The notes beneath the pieces were generated by a model. The model had not been told where the DNA came from and did not search any database. It was given only the letters and a program-made list of their open reading frames with translations. From Macrostomum hystrix (taxonomy: Eukaryota; Platyhelminthes; Macrostomidae), in assembly GCA_950097015.1 (NCBI GenBank), contig CATNEN010000038.1, positions 806,001 through 870,000 of the forward strand: DNA of 64,000 bases, given 5' to 3'. Shown here piece by piece: positions 54,504 to 64,000 of this stretch. Positions within the stretch are counted from its first letter, which is position 1. Each line of letters starts with the position of its first letter. The position numbers were made by a program, and so were the translations under genes.

Positions 54504-54675
54504 CAGTTCTCCAGTGTCAAGTCAAGCTTCGAGAATGGTTTATTTCAATGAAACAGACAAAATCAGTAATGAAATTAGTAACAAAGCCACGCAGAAAGTA
54601 TACCGAATTCAGTCGCAGTGTGAGAAGCTTGCAATAATAATATTTGATAACTTATTACCACTTGCCTCTCCGGGC

Positions 54676-54810
54676 TAAATGTGCAGCCGAGGGACACAAA
54701 CTGTTCCAGGTGTACGGCTAATCAGTCCATGGACTAAGAGGCGCCACATCCATCAACAATTACCCTACCCATTTAACAGCTGAGTGTACTGAAGCAGAGA
54801 AATAGATTAA
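54676..54810 (-). mobile_element. SINE-1 fragment, reversed
   Basis: ATGTGCAGCCGAGG, CAGTCCATGGACTAAGAG, CCCATTTAACAGCTGAGTG and ACTGAAGCAG in reverse order to SINE-1. From 54810 to 55195 the DNA is AT-rich with nothing recognised. Confidence 0.6.
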
Positions 54811-55198
54811 TAGTCCGTTGGGTAAAATTTGATTGCCTAATTTTATCAAATTTCTAAAGCTAATTCTAAAGATCTAAAGATGGAATCTTTTTTGATTGCT
54901 CAAACATTGCTTCTTACTATTTTCTTCTCGAAATTCTGTCCTTTGCATATAGGCCTTAGAAAGTGTTTATTTTAAACCTTATTAAATTTCGGTGTCAATG
55001 TAAATTAAAATGCCAACACATTTACTAGCATCCGCAATTTCAAGACTTCCGAAACGGCAAATAAAACAGAACTAAATAAATTCACGCAAATTTTTTAAAT
55101 TGATAAAATGCTTTGCGTTGCCAATGAAAACAACGATGCAATTCAATGCAATTTGGTAGCCCTCTTAACTAGACACTTCTAGGCTGTCACTTTCCTTA

Positions 55199-55515
55199 GG
55201 GGTGGGTGGCAGAGCGGTCTAACGCGTTTGTCTCTCGTTACAAGGTCCCTGAGCTCGATTCCGCAGGGAGGCCACATTCAAACATAGGGCGCAGCCGCGG
55301 AGAGAAGGCTTGAGGGCTTGTCGTGCAATTTCACGTTGCACGCACTGTGAACCTCCAAGGTCAGTAAATGTACACCACTTCACAATGAGAAATTCAGGGC
55401 AGATGGGTAGATGTGAGTAATTTGTGTGCGTGTGTGGTGCTCAGGAGTTAAAGGAGAGGGTTGAATTTATTTTCGCTATCAGCAGCCCACTGTCACCAAA
55501 TTATGCTCCAGTGCT
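55199..55515 (+). mobile_element. SINE-2, best full copy
   Basis: tRNA-like head GGGTGGCAGAGCGGTCTAAC and GAGCTCGATTCCGC, then GGAGAGAAGGCTTGAGGGCT, CGTGCAATTTC, ACCTCCAAGGTCAGTAAATG, CACAATGAGAAATTCAGGGC and GTGTGCGTGTG. The 3' end is divergent. Confidence 0.82.
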
Positions 55516-55535
55516 TGCAGCCGAGCATCATATGT

Positions 55536-55985
55536 GCAACATCTGCTTTTCTTGCTGCTATAGAGATTGCAACATCTGCTTTTCCTGCAGCTATAGAGAT
55601 TGCAACATCTGCTTTTCCTGCTGCTATAGAGATTGCAACATCTGCTTTTCCTGCAGCTATAGAGATTGCGACATCTGCTTTTCCTGCAGCTATAGAGATT
55701 GCAACATCTGCTTTTCCTGCTGCTATAGAGATTGCAACATCTGCTTTTCCTGCAGCTATAGAGATTGCAACATCTGCTTTTCCTGCAGCTATAGAGATTG
55801 CAACATCTGCTTTTCCTGCAGCTATAGAGATTGCAACATCTGCTTTTCCTGCAGCTATAGAGATTGCAACATCTGCTTTTCCTGCAGCTATAGACATTTT
55901 AACATCTGCTTTTCCTGCAGCTATAGAGATTGCAACATCTGCTTTTCCTGCAGCTATAGACATTTTAACATCTACTTTTCTTAGT
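55536..55985. repeat. 33-bp tandem array
   Basis: About 14 copies of a 33-bp unit (AACATCTGCTTTTCCTGCAG plus CTATAGAGATTGC) starting at the end of a SINE-2. The unit is a multiple of three, so three frames stay open; the ORFs are artefacts. From 55990 to 56530 the DNA is AT-rich without a gene. Confidence 0.92.
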
Positions 55986-56534
55986 AGTAAATTAGCAACC
56001 GTTCTCGCAATAACCCTATGAGCAATAAATGTAAATCTTGCATGATAAATGCAAAATGCATAATTTTTAATTACCAATACATTTTAATTCAATTATTCTT
56101 TACCATGCATGATATTGAATTGAAGAACCTGTGACTCATGCATGACTTGAGTCAATTATAAGACATTTTAAATACGTTGTCATGCATGAAAATATATTTC
56201 ATCTAGTTTTATTCAAGCTAGATATTGAGTTTTCGGTACTTATGGAAGGGTTCTGATAAATTAAATTGCAAGTGAAGCTACATCTATCTCGCCACGTTTT
56301 TTAAAAAAACAGGGTTTAATTTTTTAATTAAATTTGAGCCGCTTGCAGCACCAAGTGAGTCACACTGTAGACTTGTAGAGTTGCGCGCTATATACTAAAA
56401 AAAGAAGCCAGTTACTTATGTATTTCCATAGAAACAACAAAAACAATAGAACAGTACTAAGCCTATAGAGCTAGATCATTTGATTATTTAGTGGAAATCT
56501 CTGTCAGTTGTAGCTGCATTTCGTCTCAAAAAAT

Positions 56535-59500
56535 ATGTGGCTTTGTCTTATAGCCGGCAGTTGTGTTCTGTGGAGCCTAGCAAGTGCCGACTCTGGTAAG
56601 AATCTTTGTTTATAATATTCTCTGCAGGCTATTTACATTTTGGACTTGAAACATTTGATTCCGGGGGGTCAGTGGCAGAGCGGTTTGCCTCGCACCCTTG
56701 AGGGCCAACTCCAGAGCAAAGAGAAAGTGTACATTACCTGACGATTAGAAAGTCAGGACAGACGTACACACCTGTGTGAGGGTGTGCCTGCGTACGGTAT
56801 CTGTGTGCGTGTGCGCTCAGGAGTCAGCGAAATGGGCAGAATTGCCTCCTCTACTCGCTAGCTGCGGGTCTAGTGTCCCCAAATGATGTACCATTGCCCG
56901 CGGCCCTCCAGCAGTTCTTATTATTATTATTATTATTATGCTTTGATTCCGCAGTGTGCTCAGGGCACCAGAGACTCCACCTGGATTCAGATGAGCCGCC
57001 TGCATCGCTGCTGAGCCATGTCGGGTTCGGAACTCCAAACAACTTCTTTCAAGTGCCCTCATGGGACGGCATCAACTGCAGCTGGATTCTGGAAGCTAAG
57101 CAAAACTGCGTCATAGTGTTCGATTTTCTTTTCTTCGATTTGAGCTCCAGTTCCGACAAGGTTTCCGTGTATGATGGCGAGACCGGGCCGTTGATTGTTG
57201 AGCTACCTACAAGAAGCACCGGTTTCATTGATGGGAAAAACTTGCGCACCACTAAAAACACTATGCGAATTCAATTCGTAGCTGAGTATTATTACACGCG
57301 CGTGATGGATCGCCTCGGCTTCCGGATCATGGCTCAGCCTCTGTGTCTGTCGAGCTACTCGGGTGAGCCGTGGGAAGCTCTGGAATTTCTATTATCTATT
57401 TAGGATTGACAAAATAAAAAATTAGAAGCATTTAAATTTTCCCATTGAAGTTTGCAACGGCGACCAGAGGATTATGGCTGGCGGGGTGGGCGCCATGGGC
57501 CAGCTAGTCAGTCACTCCAACTTTGGTACCGTCATCGGTGTGATTAGTAGGTACCTGCAGCCGGCCAACTGTAGCTGGACAGTGGAGGCCCCAGGCGGCT
57601 GTCGCTTGGTAGTGCGCGTTGGCTTCCTGGACCTGACTCCGGAGTTCCAGGACCTGGTCTTCACGGACAGCGACGAACGCACAGTGCTGCATAGGCACAC
57701 CTATCGATGGCCCGGCTCCGTTCCTGAAGGAAAAGAGTTCTTTGAGTCGACGGGAACAATTTTCAAGATAAGTTTCGTGAGCTACTTGGCCGGCTGGTAT
57801 ATCAATTGTGGCTTTCGTGTTACCTTCAAGTCAGTCTGCCCTGGCGCTACTCGTCTGCGTAAGTATCTGTAAGACTTCTAAATTAAAAATTCTAAGTTCG
57901 GGCGCCATGTCATGATGTTCCCCATAGACATGGAGGATGCAACAATTTGTGTATTCGCAGTAAGAGACCATCTTTACGGCTCTAAAAACGCAGTAAAGGA
58001 GCGAGCGAGAAACATAAGATAAGGAGGGGGTTGGCTGTAAGACAGTAAGAGAGTGCGCGACTGGGGTTAGAGAAAGACGCTGGAATGTGAGAGGCGAACC
58101 AATCAGAAGGGGCCGTAAAGGCGCGAGTGCGACGGCAGAGGCAGAGGACCAGAAAGAATTAGAGCGAGGTGACAAACAGACTGTGATGGATGGAAGGAAA
58201 ACAGACCAAATGTTGAAATAAACTAGAGAGGTGGACGATTCCGCTATTGTACAACCTTCGAAACAGGTTTGGAACGCGGTCTTTTGAATGAATAATTTTT
58301 CTGAATGTTTCGTAGTTCCATACAGCAGCAGATTAAAGTCGGTGACCACTGAAGTCGGACATTCGAGTGGCGTGATGATAAAGTTTGACGGCCTGGCAAG
58401 GCCGCACTGAAACTAAAACGCATTGCAAATTCGTGTATAGGGTAGTATGCAATACAAGTTTTGAAGGGAAAAATCTGACCTTCGGCCCGAATCGTTGAAT
58501 ATCTCGACTATCTGAAAGGCTGGCGACGCGCTTCTTTTTTCAGAAGATGCGCAACAAAAAGTTGGCCCGTGTTCTTGAGTTTGTGTTCTTGCGCTGCTCA
58601 GTTCGGTTGCAGCAAAAATAATTGTCAGGGGAGGGGGAAACCCCCGGGTAGTTCTTCTCTTTACACTATTTTGTATTGCTAAAAACTGTCAATAAACTGT
58701 TACAGCCTGCAGCGGTCACCACACGCTCAATGCTTGCCCGTTTGAGACATCGTTGCCCCTTGTAAGCCATCCGGAGTTTGGTGCAGCCATCGGCAGCCGC
58801 TACGCAAACAACATGAACTGCAGCTGGACAATCGACACACTGTCCAACTGTCAGATATTGCTGAAATTTTCGCACCTGGACCTTGGGCAAGGTGACGTTC
58901 TATCCGTTTGGGACATTTCTGGTGGGCTTCTAGCACAATGGAATGGGTCTGTGGACGGCCAGACACTGCCTGGGAGCATCCTGTCCAACAGATCTCGAGT
59001 GCGAGTCCTGTTCTTGTCGGATGCCAGTGGTGCGCAATCCGGCTTCAGCCTGATGTACAGGGTCGACTGCATGGTACCCCTGCACTGTGCGTTGAAATTC
59101 GTTCTTTCAGCTTGCACCGACTCTGCAATGCTTATAGCAATTATTACATAGCTGATTTCAGCAAGCTGTGTGTTAACGGCGGACAATCATGCACACAACT
59201 GGGACAATCGACCCCTTCTGATAGCTGGGAGGCAATTCTGTCCAATCCGCTGACCCTTGAGTACACACGAGCACACAGAAACGTTTACAGACACACTCTC
59301 ATCATTTCTTGGAGCTAGGCGCGGATTCGATCTCATAACATTGACGCACTACCGTTCCACTGCTCTAACCCCTTGCGACGAAACGTTTATGTACATGCGT
59401 ATTAGCAAGTTTGCTCTTGTTAGAGCCGTGAAGTGAAAGATGAAGATTTTGCATTGGTTTGAAAAGATTTTTTACGAGTGCAATGAAATATTGTCATTCA

Positions 59501-62500
59501 TTTAAAGGGACAATAGTTGTACTGTCCTTTTTAACAATCTTTGAAACAGCCTGCATTGGCGCAGCCTCTCAAAGTCTGCGAAACCCTCTGGACGAGAAAG
59601 AGAGGTACATCACGTTCTGTGTCGGATTTCGAGAGAGGATCACGAGCTACGCTGGCACGGAGCATGGCCTGCAGCTTCGCAATCAAACTGGCAACTGCCA
59701 CAGGATTTTCCGGGCTCCCTCCGGCTACGTGGTGAAAGTGAGGCTGGTTGAAGCCAGTTTGGCAGTGCCGCAAAACAGACTGCTGATCATCGACGGCGAC
59801 GACAGGCAGATCGCCAGCATCAACCAGCTAGATCACAGAAGCGACGCGCTCAACTGGCCCATCGGGTCGGAGTTTCGCTCGATGGGCCAGAGGCTGCAGG
59901 TAAATTTTTCTTGGTCTAATTTGACATCGGTCCAACCGAGACTGCTACTTTTAGTCGCAGCAGTTGCAGCACCTTGGACTGACCTCACAGGTGCGATTAA
60001 TGTGAAAATAATTGATGCATCAATTTCGTTCTGTTATGCTTTTGCTTTAAATGAATTAAACCACCATTTAACACGCTCTTCTTCAGTTTGCAACCTCACT
60101 GTCAACGCCAACAGCTGCAATGTGACAGTGAGGGGAGGGCGCATCAGCAGGGTTGTTGTAGTGGTGCCTGGAAGCAGCAGTGCTCAACCGTGCTCCAGCA
60201 TTCCAAGTGTTAACATTTGGACGACTGTAACCAGTCGAATATTCGCTTGGCTGTCCTACTCCAACTCATCTGAGGCAAGCGTGCAGTTCCTCGACACATC
60301 CACAGGCGACCCGCTAGGCAGATACCAGGCGAAAAGCGGAGCAGAAGTTCCGTTCACAAACTACGACGAGCCGGCTGTGTACGCGTCCTCTGGCAGCAGC
60401 ATGACTGCCAGACTGAGCTGCGGTCGGCATCCCTATGCTCTTGAGATGCTTCTCAACCTGTCTGCCAGTTATAGCAATTTTCTATGTAAGTTCTGGGTCT
60501 ACACAGTAGGAGACCATCTTTACAGGTTGTAGCCTAGTGATTAGATCGTCGGCTCACGACTTGAAGGTGGGGGTTCGATTCCCGACTGCACTGGAACCAT
60601 TTGTGTCCTTTAGCTTAAGCTCACCCAGCTGTTAAATGGGTACCAGCATCAGCATGGCGATAATTGAGGGTGGGTGTGGTGTCCCCCAGTCCATGGACTG
60701 GACAGTCGTACGCAACCTTCAGACGCAACCTGTGCTGTCGCCTCACATCTCGCCTAATTAGGGCAGTTGTAATAATAAAAAATGCTTGTAGAAAAAACTG
60801 TTTGATAGAGACCACCTGATTATTAAACCCGGTAATTACACTCTGCGCAATTATAGGTCAACTTTTAGTATGAAACTCGTTGCCTTTAATTCTTTCCAAC
60901 TTAAAGCGCGATTAACAGGCTCTGCTATAACACAAAATACTTTTAGTTTGCAACAAGGGAATAAAGTGGGTCCAGGTGCCCTCGGATCAGAGATTCAACG
61001 AGTATCTGATCAGCCACGCCCAGTTCGGTGTGGGCCGCATTGTGTACGACAACAACCAGAACTGCGGCTGGACAGTGCAGACTAGCACAGGCTGCAGCAT
61101 CGCTTTGAGCTTTGTCTATGTGGATCTGGACATTGGCGACTGGCTTGGAGTAACTGACGCCGGCAGCAATCAGTTGATGCGCAACCTCACGGGCAGGTGG
61201 ATGGACCAGCTTGAAGGCGACTTGCAGCCGCTGGAGTCTACGAGCAGCTGGGGATTTCGAATCGAGTTCGTGTCGAATGCCTCGGGCGCCATGCTGGGGT
61301 TCAAGCTCGCCTACCGGCCAGTCTGCTTGGCGACGCCTTTCAGTGAGGCCACGAAGATTCGACGCTGTTTTTAAAAACTGATTAACAAGTTAGAATCGGA
61401 GTTGTGATTTTTTATTTTACGTTTTTAGCTTGCAACGGGCAACAACGCATTTTCGCCTACAAAGGCGAGCCGCCAATGCCTCTGGCCAGCCAGGCGAATT
61501 TCGGTACTTTCGGAAGCTACTACAGTGCACCCAAGAACTGCAGTTGGACCATAGAGAGCTCAAGCAGGTGCAAAATTGCACTTAGCTTCACGCATTTTGA
61601 TCTAAAAGGCTACACATACGACTGGTTACAGCAAGCCGATCCTACGGTGACTGTCATGGACGATGCATCGGCTGCCTATTTGTTTCCTGAAAATGATAGT
61701 GGATTGTTTACACCACCGATGCGAAGTCTTCTATTGAGCAGCGTCGTGCGGGTGCAATTCCTTGGTGGACAGCATTGGTATAGTATGGGACAAGGCTTTC
61801 GGCTCACCTATCAAGCGCATTGCGGTTCCGATGAGATTAGTAAGATACGAATGACTTGATAAAATAGAAAATATACCGAAAACAGACTTACTGCACAGCC
61901 GCAGCTATTGCGCGATGCATCCAAATCATGTTAATTTTGCTGCTCAGTCCATGGACCAGGGTAGTTGCTAAGCCAGAGTTTTGTATTGGGGGGGAGTGTT
62001 CTTGGGGCGCAATCTCGGGTTTAAGAGGCGTCGGCCATTGGGGAGGGGCTGGACTAAAGGGCAGCCGCACCCAAACCAATTTCTGCCCCAGAAAATGCTG
62101 GCCCTCATTTCACAGCTGGGTGAATTGATGCGAACAGAAATCGAGTGTGTTGCTCCATGACATTCCTGACGGAGGTTAGAACTCAAGACTTCTCGGTCAA
62201 CTGTAAACAACTGGGCCACAACTTGATTTAGGAAATGATTCTAGACAATAGTATAGCTTCTAAATTTCAAGCAGAATGCGCGCAATAGCTGTAGTACTCA
62301 TCAATATTCTGCAGCATGCAATGGCACGGATGTCGGGCCGATCCGCCTCACGGTCGGGAACAATTCATCAGCGCCGGCAGTCGTGCTGACTAGTCACAGG
62401 AGCCTTGGCACTTCAGTCGGTAGCCTCTACGAGAACAGGCAAAACTGCAGCTGGACCATCGAGGCACCCGACGGCTGGATGGTGGGCCTGACTGCTGTCT

Positions 62501-64000
62501 ACTCCGATCTCGAGCCTGGATTCGATACACTTCGCGTGTTCAACAGCTACATTGACAACGCTGCCGGCCCGCAGCTGCTGGGCGAGCTGTCACAGCAGTG
62601 GAATAGCTCATGCTCGGTCGGAGAGCAACTAGAGTCGGATCCTGGCCGTCGCATGCGAGTTCGATTCCAGTCGGACGAAAGCGTCGCCTTTAGCGGCTTC
62701 AGACTCAACGCGGAGTCTTCAAAACCAGTTTCAGGTGCGCTGGAATCTGTATGCTCACTTAAAATGCGTTTTCCTGGGCCTGAATGGGGCCAGGAATTGA
62801 TAAGCGATATGAGAGAAGTTTTAAACCCAGTGTGTTTAATAAGCTGGTGTTACTTGTTGAAGGTCTAGTAGCTGCGCTTAGGTAAAGGCCAGTAAACTGA
62901 CTATAAGAAGGCCGTGGTAGATGAGCTGATGAAATTTGGAAGCTTCGTGAAGCAGTAACTGAGGTGCCGTGCTGCTTGGCGTTCATGGGTTTACTGAATG
63001 TCATTAACAATAAAAAAACTTTTGCAGGGCTATGGGACATCATTTGGTGACACTAGAACTGATTTTAATCACCCAGTTTTCCCGCCTGTAATTACAGCAT
63101 GCAATTTAGACGATAACTTGTTATTTTTTATGTCATTCATTATTACTCGTATCAGCCCAGAATTGATTAAATGTAGTTTATTTATGCACCCAGCGACGAG
63201 GGACTTCTGCCCATTTCACTGACTCCTCAGCACAAACGCATACTGGTGTGTACATCTGCCCGGACTTCCTCATCGTCAGGCAGTGTACACTTTCCCTGAG
63301 CCTTGGAGGTTGGCACTAAGGGACGACAAACCCCCAAGCCTTCTCTCCGCTGCTGCGCCCCAAATGAATGTGGCCTCGCCGTAGAATCGAACTTTGGGAC
63401 CTTAGTGCGAAACGCGAACGCTCTGCCACCGACCCCCCAACTGAATGCATTAGTGCGTTTGTGAAAAATCTGACGTTGAGTCAGAATCGTTGAATATCTT
63501 GACGTTCTGCTGGTGGTGGCTTCATTCTAGTTTCGGAAGGTCCGCGACAACGTTTTTAAGAATTTCGTGCACTTGTATTGCTCCGCTCAGGTTCACCGAA
63601 AAATGCAAGGGGTATTTCCACTTCTGGTTCTTGTCATTAGTACGAGTGTGTGTATCGCGCATGCCGTCAGTACAATTTAGGCATAACGATTGAACAGCAT
63701 TTGACAACCGAATCAAACAATTAGGCCAGTAAATGATTATCTGAATCTAGAATACAAGCTCGTTATGTTGGCAATAATTAAAATCTGTAATTTGACATCC
63801 TAGTGTGCAGCGGCAGCCAGCAGTTGGTTCGGGCCTTCGTTGACGACCCGATGCAGTCGCTGAATAGCCACGAAAATTTCGGCACTTTGCCCTACGCTGA
63901 CAACCTGGACTGCAGTTTGACACTGCAGACGATAGGGGGGTGCGGAATCGTCGTCACTGCCCTCTACCTGGACCTGCACTCTCAGAGCGACGCTGTGTCG
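56535..64000 (+). CDS. secreted multi-CUB-domain protein, 10 exons seen, 3' end outside the window
   Basis: Exons: 56535-56595, 56955-57362, 57451-57858, 58706-59086, 59550-59990, 60087-60485, 60947-61342, 61429-61839, 62315-62734, 63804-64000 (runs off). Exon 1 is a signal peptide (MWLCLIAGSCVLWSLASA) ending G|GTAAGA. Every later complete exon is phase 1-1, about 380-440 bp, and starts with Cys after the split codon (VCSGHQR, VCNGDQR, PCSGHH, SCIG, VCNL, FCNKG, TCNGQQR, TCNGT, VCSGSQQ). Most carry the CUB hallmarks: xNFGT, NCSWTI, a central Cys, LDL...D.L.V.D, and a terminal GF+xxY...C. Exons 5 and 6 lack NCSW and are divergent. At least 1174 aa are seen. CUB arrays occur in secreted or endocytic proteins (cubilin-like); no EGF is seen here. 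Function unknown. SINE and MITE copies lie in five or more introns. Confidence 0.9.
56664..56942 (+). mobile_element. SINE-2 copy ending at the acceptor of CUB exon 2
   Basis: GTGGCAGAGCGGTTTGCC head, GAGAAAGTGTACATTACCTG, GAAATGGGCAGAATTGCC, GGGTCTAGTGTCCCCAAATG and a (TTA)n tail at about 56918-56940. The splice acceptor GATTCCGCAG follows within 15 bases. Confidence 0.85.
56955..57362 (+). CDS. CUB exon 2 (first CUB domain)
   Basis: Phase 1-1, 408 bp. HVGFGTPNNFF, INCSWIL and FLFFDLSSSSDKVSVYDG are typical CUB strands. Ends TCGG|GTGAGC. Confidence 0.9.
57451..57858 (+). CDS. CUB exon 3 (second CUB domain)
   Basis: Phase 1-1 and, like exon 2, exactly 408 bp. SHSNFGTVIG, ANCSWTVEAPGGC and VGFLDLTPEF are visible. 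Ends CTGC|GTAAGT. Confidence 0.9.
58330..58665 (+). mobile_element. partial copy of the TTAA MITE in CUB intron 3
   Basis: Matches the distal half of the 31369-31969 element: GATAAAGTTTGACGGCCTGG, GCAAATTCGTGTATAGG, GACCTTCGGCC, CAGAAGATGCGCAACAAAAA, GTTGGCCCGTGTTCTTGA, AATTGTCAGGGG and a decayed GGTAGTTCT end. Confidence 0.75.
58706..59086 (+). CDS. CUB exon 4
   Basis: Phase 1-1, 381 bp, with SHPEFGAAIG, MNCSWTIDTLSNC, HLDLGQGDVLSVWD and GFSLMYRVDC. The donor CAC T|GTGCGT is chosen because it keeps phase 1; ATG|GTACCC a few bases earlier is the alternative. Confidence 0.85.
59550..59990 (+). CDS. CUB-like exon 5, divergent
   Basis: Phase 1-1, 441 bp. Starts SCIGAASQS and has GNCHRIFRAPSGYVVKVRLV and LLIIDGDDRQIAS, a CUB-like strand order without NCSW. 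The ORF is open upstream to an ATG at 59459, which is judged intronic because the acceptor TTTGAAACAG keeps the gene-wide phase. Confidence 0.75.
60087..60485 (+). CDS. CUB-like exon 6, divergent
   Basis: Phase 1-1, 399 bp, between CTCTTCTTCAG and CTAT|GTAAGT. N-glycosylation sites are frequent (NLT, NVT, NSS, NLS). It lacks NCSW. In frame with exon 5 through a readable intron, so intron retention would still give an open frame here. Confidence 0.75.
60523..60785 (+). mobile_element. SINE-1 copy in CUB intron 6
   Basis: GGTTGTAGCCTAGTGATTAG head, GGGGTTCGATTCCCGACTGC box B, CACCCAGCTGTTAAATGGGT, GTCCATGGACTGGACAG and a GTTGTAATAATAAAA tail. It starts about 38 bases after the exon 6 donor. 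Confidence 0.85.
60947..61342 (+). CDS. CUB exon 7
   Basis: Phase 1-1, 396 bp: SHAQFGVGRIVYDNNQNCGW, VYVDLDIGDWLGVTDAG, GFKLAYRPVC. Ends TTCA|GTGAGG. Confidence 0.88.
61429..61839 (+). CDS. CUB exon 8
   Basis: Phase 1-1, 411 bp: SQANFGTFGSYYSAPKNCSW, THFDLKGYTYDWL, GFRLTYQAHC. Ends ATTA|GTAAGA. Confidence 0.88.
61934..62225 (-). mobile_element. SINE-1-like copy, reversed, in CUB intron 8
   Basis: CTCAGTCCATGGACCAGGG, a foreign middle, CACAGCTGGGTGAATTGATG and AACTCAAGACTTCTCGGTCA in reverse order. Divergent, possibly carrying an insertion. Confidence 0.5.
62315..62734 (+). CDS. CUB exon 9
   Basis: Phase 1-1, 420 bp: SHRSLGTSVGSLYENRQNC, VYSDLEPGFDTLRVFNS and SDESVAFSGFRLNAES. The closing Cys after the last strand is missing or shifted. 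Ends TCAG|GTGCGC. Confidence 0.85.
63024..63441 (-). mobile_element. SINE-2 copy, reversed, interrupted, in CUB intron 9
   Basis: Left end GGGACATCATTTGGTGACAC, about 110 bp of foreign AT-rich DNA, then TCTGCCCATTTCACTGACTC, TGTACATCTGCCCGGAC, GAGCCTTGGAGGTTGGC, AATGTGGCCTCGCCGTAGAA and a reverse head GCTCTGCCACCGACCCCCC. Confidence 0.75.
63455..63640 (+). mobile_element. fragment of the MITE-associated dispersed element
   Basis: TCAGAATCGTTGAATATCTT, GACGTTCTGC, TTTCGGAAGGTCCGCGACAA and a GTGCACTTGTATTGCTCCGC stretch correspond to 31.8 and 58.5 kb. Confidence 0.5.
63804..64000 (+). CDS. CUB exon 10, cut by the window end
   Basis: Acceptor CATCCTAG, phase 1: VCSGSQQLV, SHENFGTLPY, LDCSLTLQT and LYLDLHSQSDAVS, the first half of another CUB domain. 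The gene continues beyond 64000. Confidence 0.85.

Noticed and set aside
55424-56077. Cys-rich and Ala-rich ORFs of 186-194 aa
   Set aside because: Three frames of the same 33-bp array; no evidence for a protein.
59459-59549. ATG at 59459 as the start of a separate membrane protein
   Set aside because: The acceptor at 59549/59550 keeps phase 1 and a leading Cys like all other CUB exons, so the upstream frame is more likely intronic.

Overview
This is animal nuclear DNA. Genes are split by GT-AG introns. Products include a motile-cilium protein, an otopetrin-like channel, Cys-loop receptors and a CUB-domain array. tRNA-derived SINEs, DNA transposons and very many minisatellites fill the rest. 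Gene content and repeat style suggest a lophotrochozoan or other invertebrate (a free-living flatworm would fit), but I cannot fix the species from sequence alone.

Layout. 1-2.3 kb: short tandem arrays and a CAG tract. 2.3-5.9 kb: an uninterrupted non-LTR retrotransposon ORF (endonuclease plus reverse transcriptase), preceded by a 17-bp array. 7.2-8.1 kb: a 15-bp array. 8.1-10.6 kb: decayed RT and Polinton-like remnants. 12.9-15.1 kb: otopetrin-like proton channel (+). 17.2-21.4 kb: two large minisatellites with related units. 22.3-26.3 kb: two tandem Cys-loop ligand-gated channel genes (+). 28.1-38.4 kb: a complete 14-exon IQCA1/DRC11 gene (-), its introns loaded with minisatellites, SINEs and a TTAA-flanked MITE. 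39.7-41.9 kb: a two-exon RING-finger gene (+), divergent from IQCA1. 43.36-44.93 kb: a hAT-type element with an 8-bp target duplication, its interior a 16-bp minisatellite. 45.1-50.0 kb: two FkbM-type methyltransferase paralogues (-). 52.4-54.5 kb: a two-exon EGF/D8C-like/mucin-like protein (+). 56.5-64.0 kb: a secreted CUB-array protein (+), nine CUB-type exons seen, running off the window.

The genes do not form a pathway. There are two tandem duplications (the Cys-loop pair and the FkbM pair). The strongest unusual signals are: the same 16-bp minisatellite inside a hAT element, in an IQCA1 intron and in an intergenic array; a near-identical tract shared by the FkbM paralogues that looks like gene conversion; a changed pore-mouth sequence between the two Cys-loop paralogues; and repeated insertion of SINEs/MITEs within a few bases of splice sites. 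Exon joins were found by eye from splice consensus, frame and family similarity, and have not been tested against transcripts.
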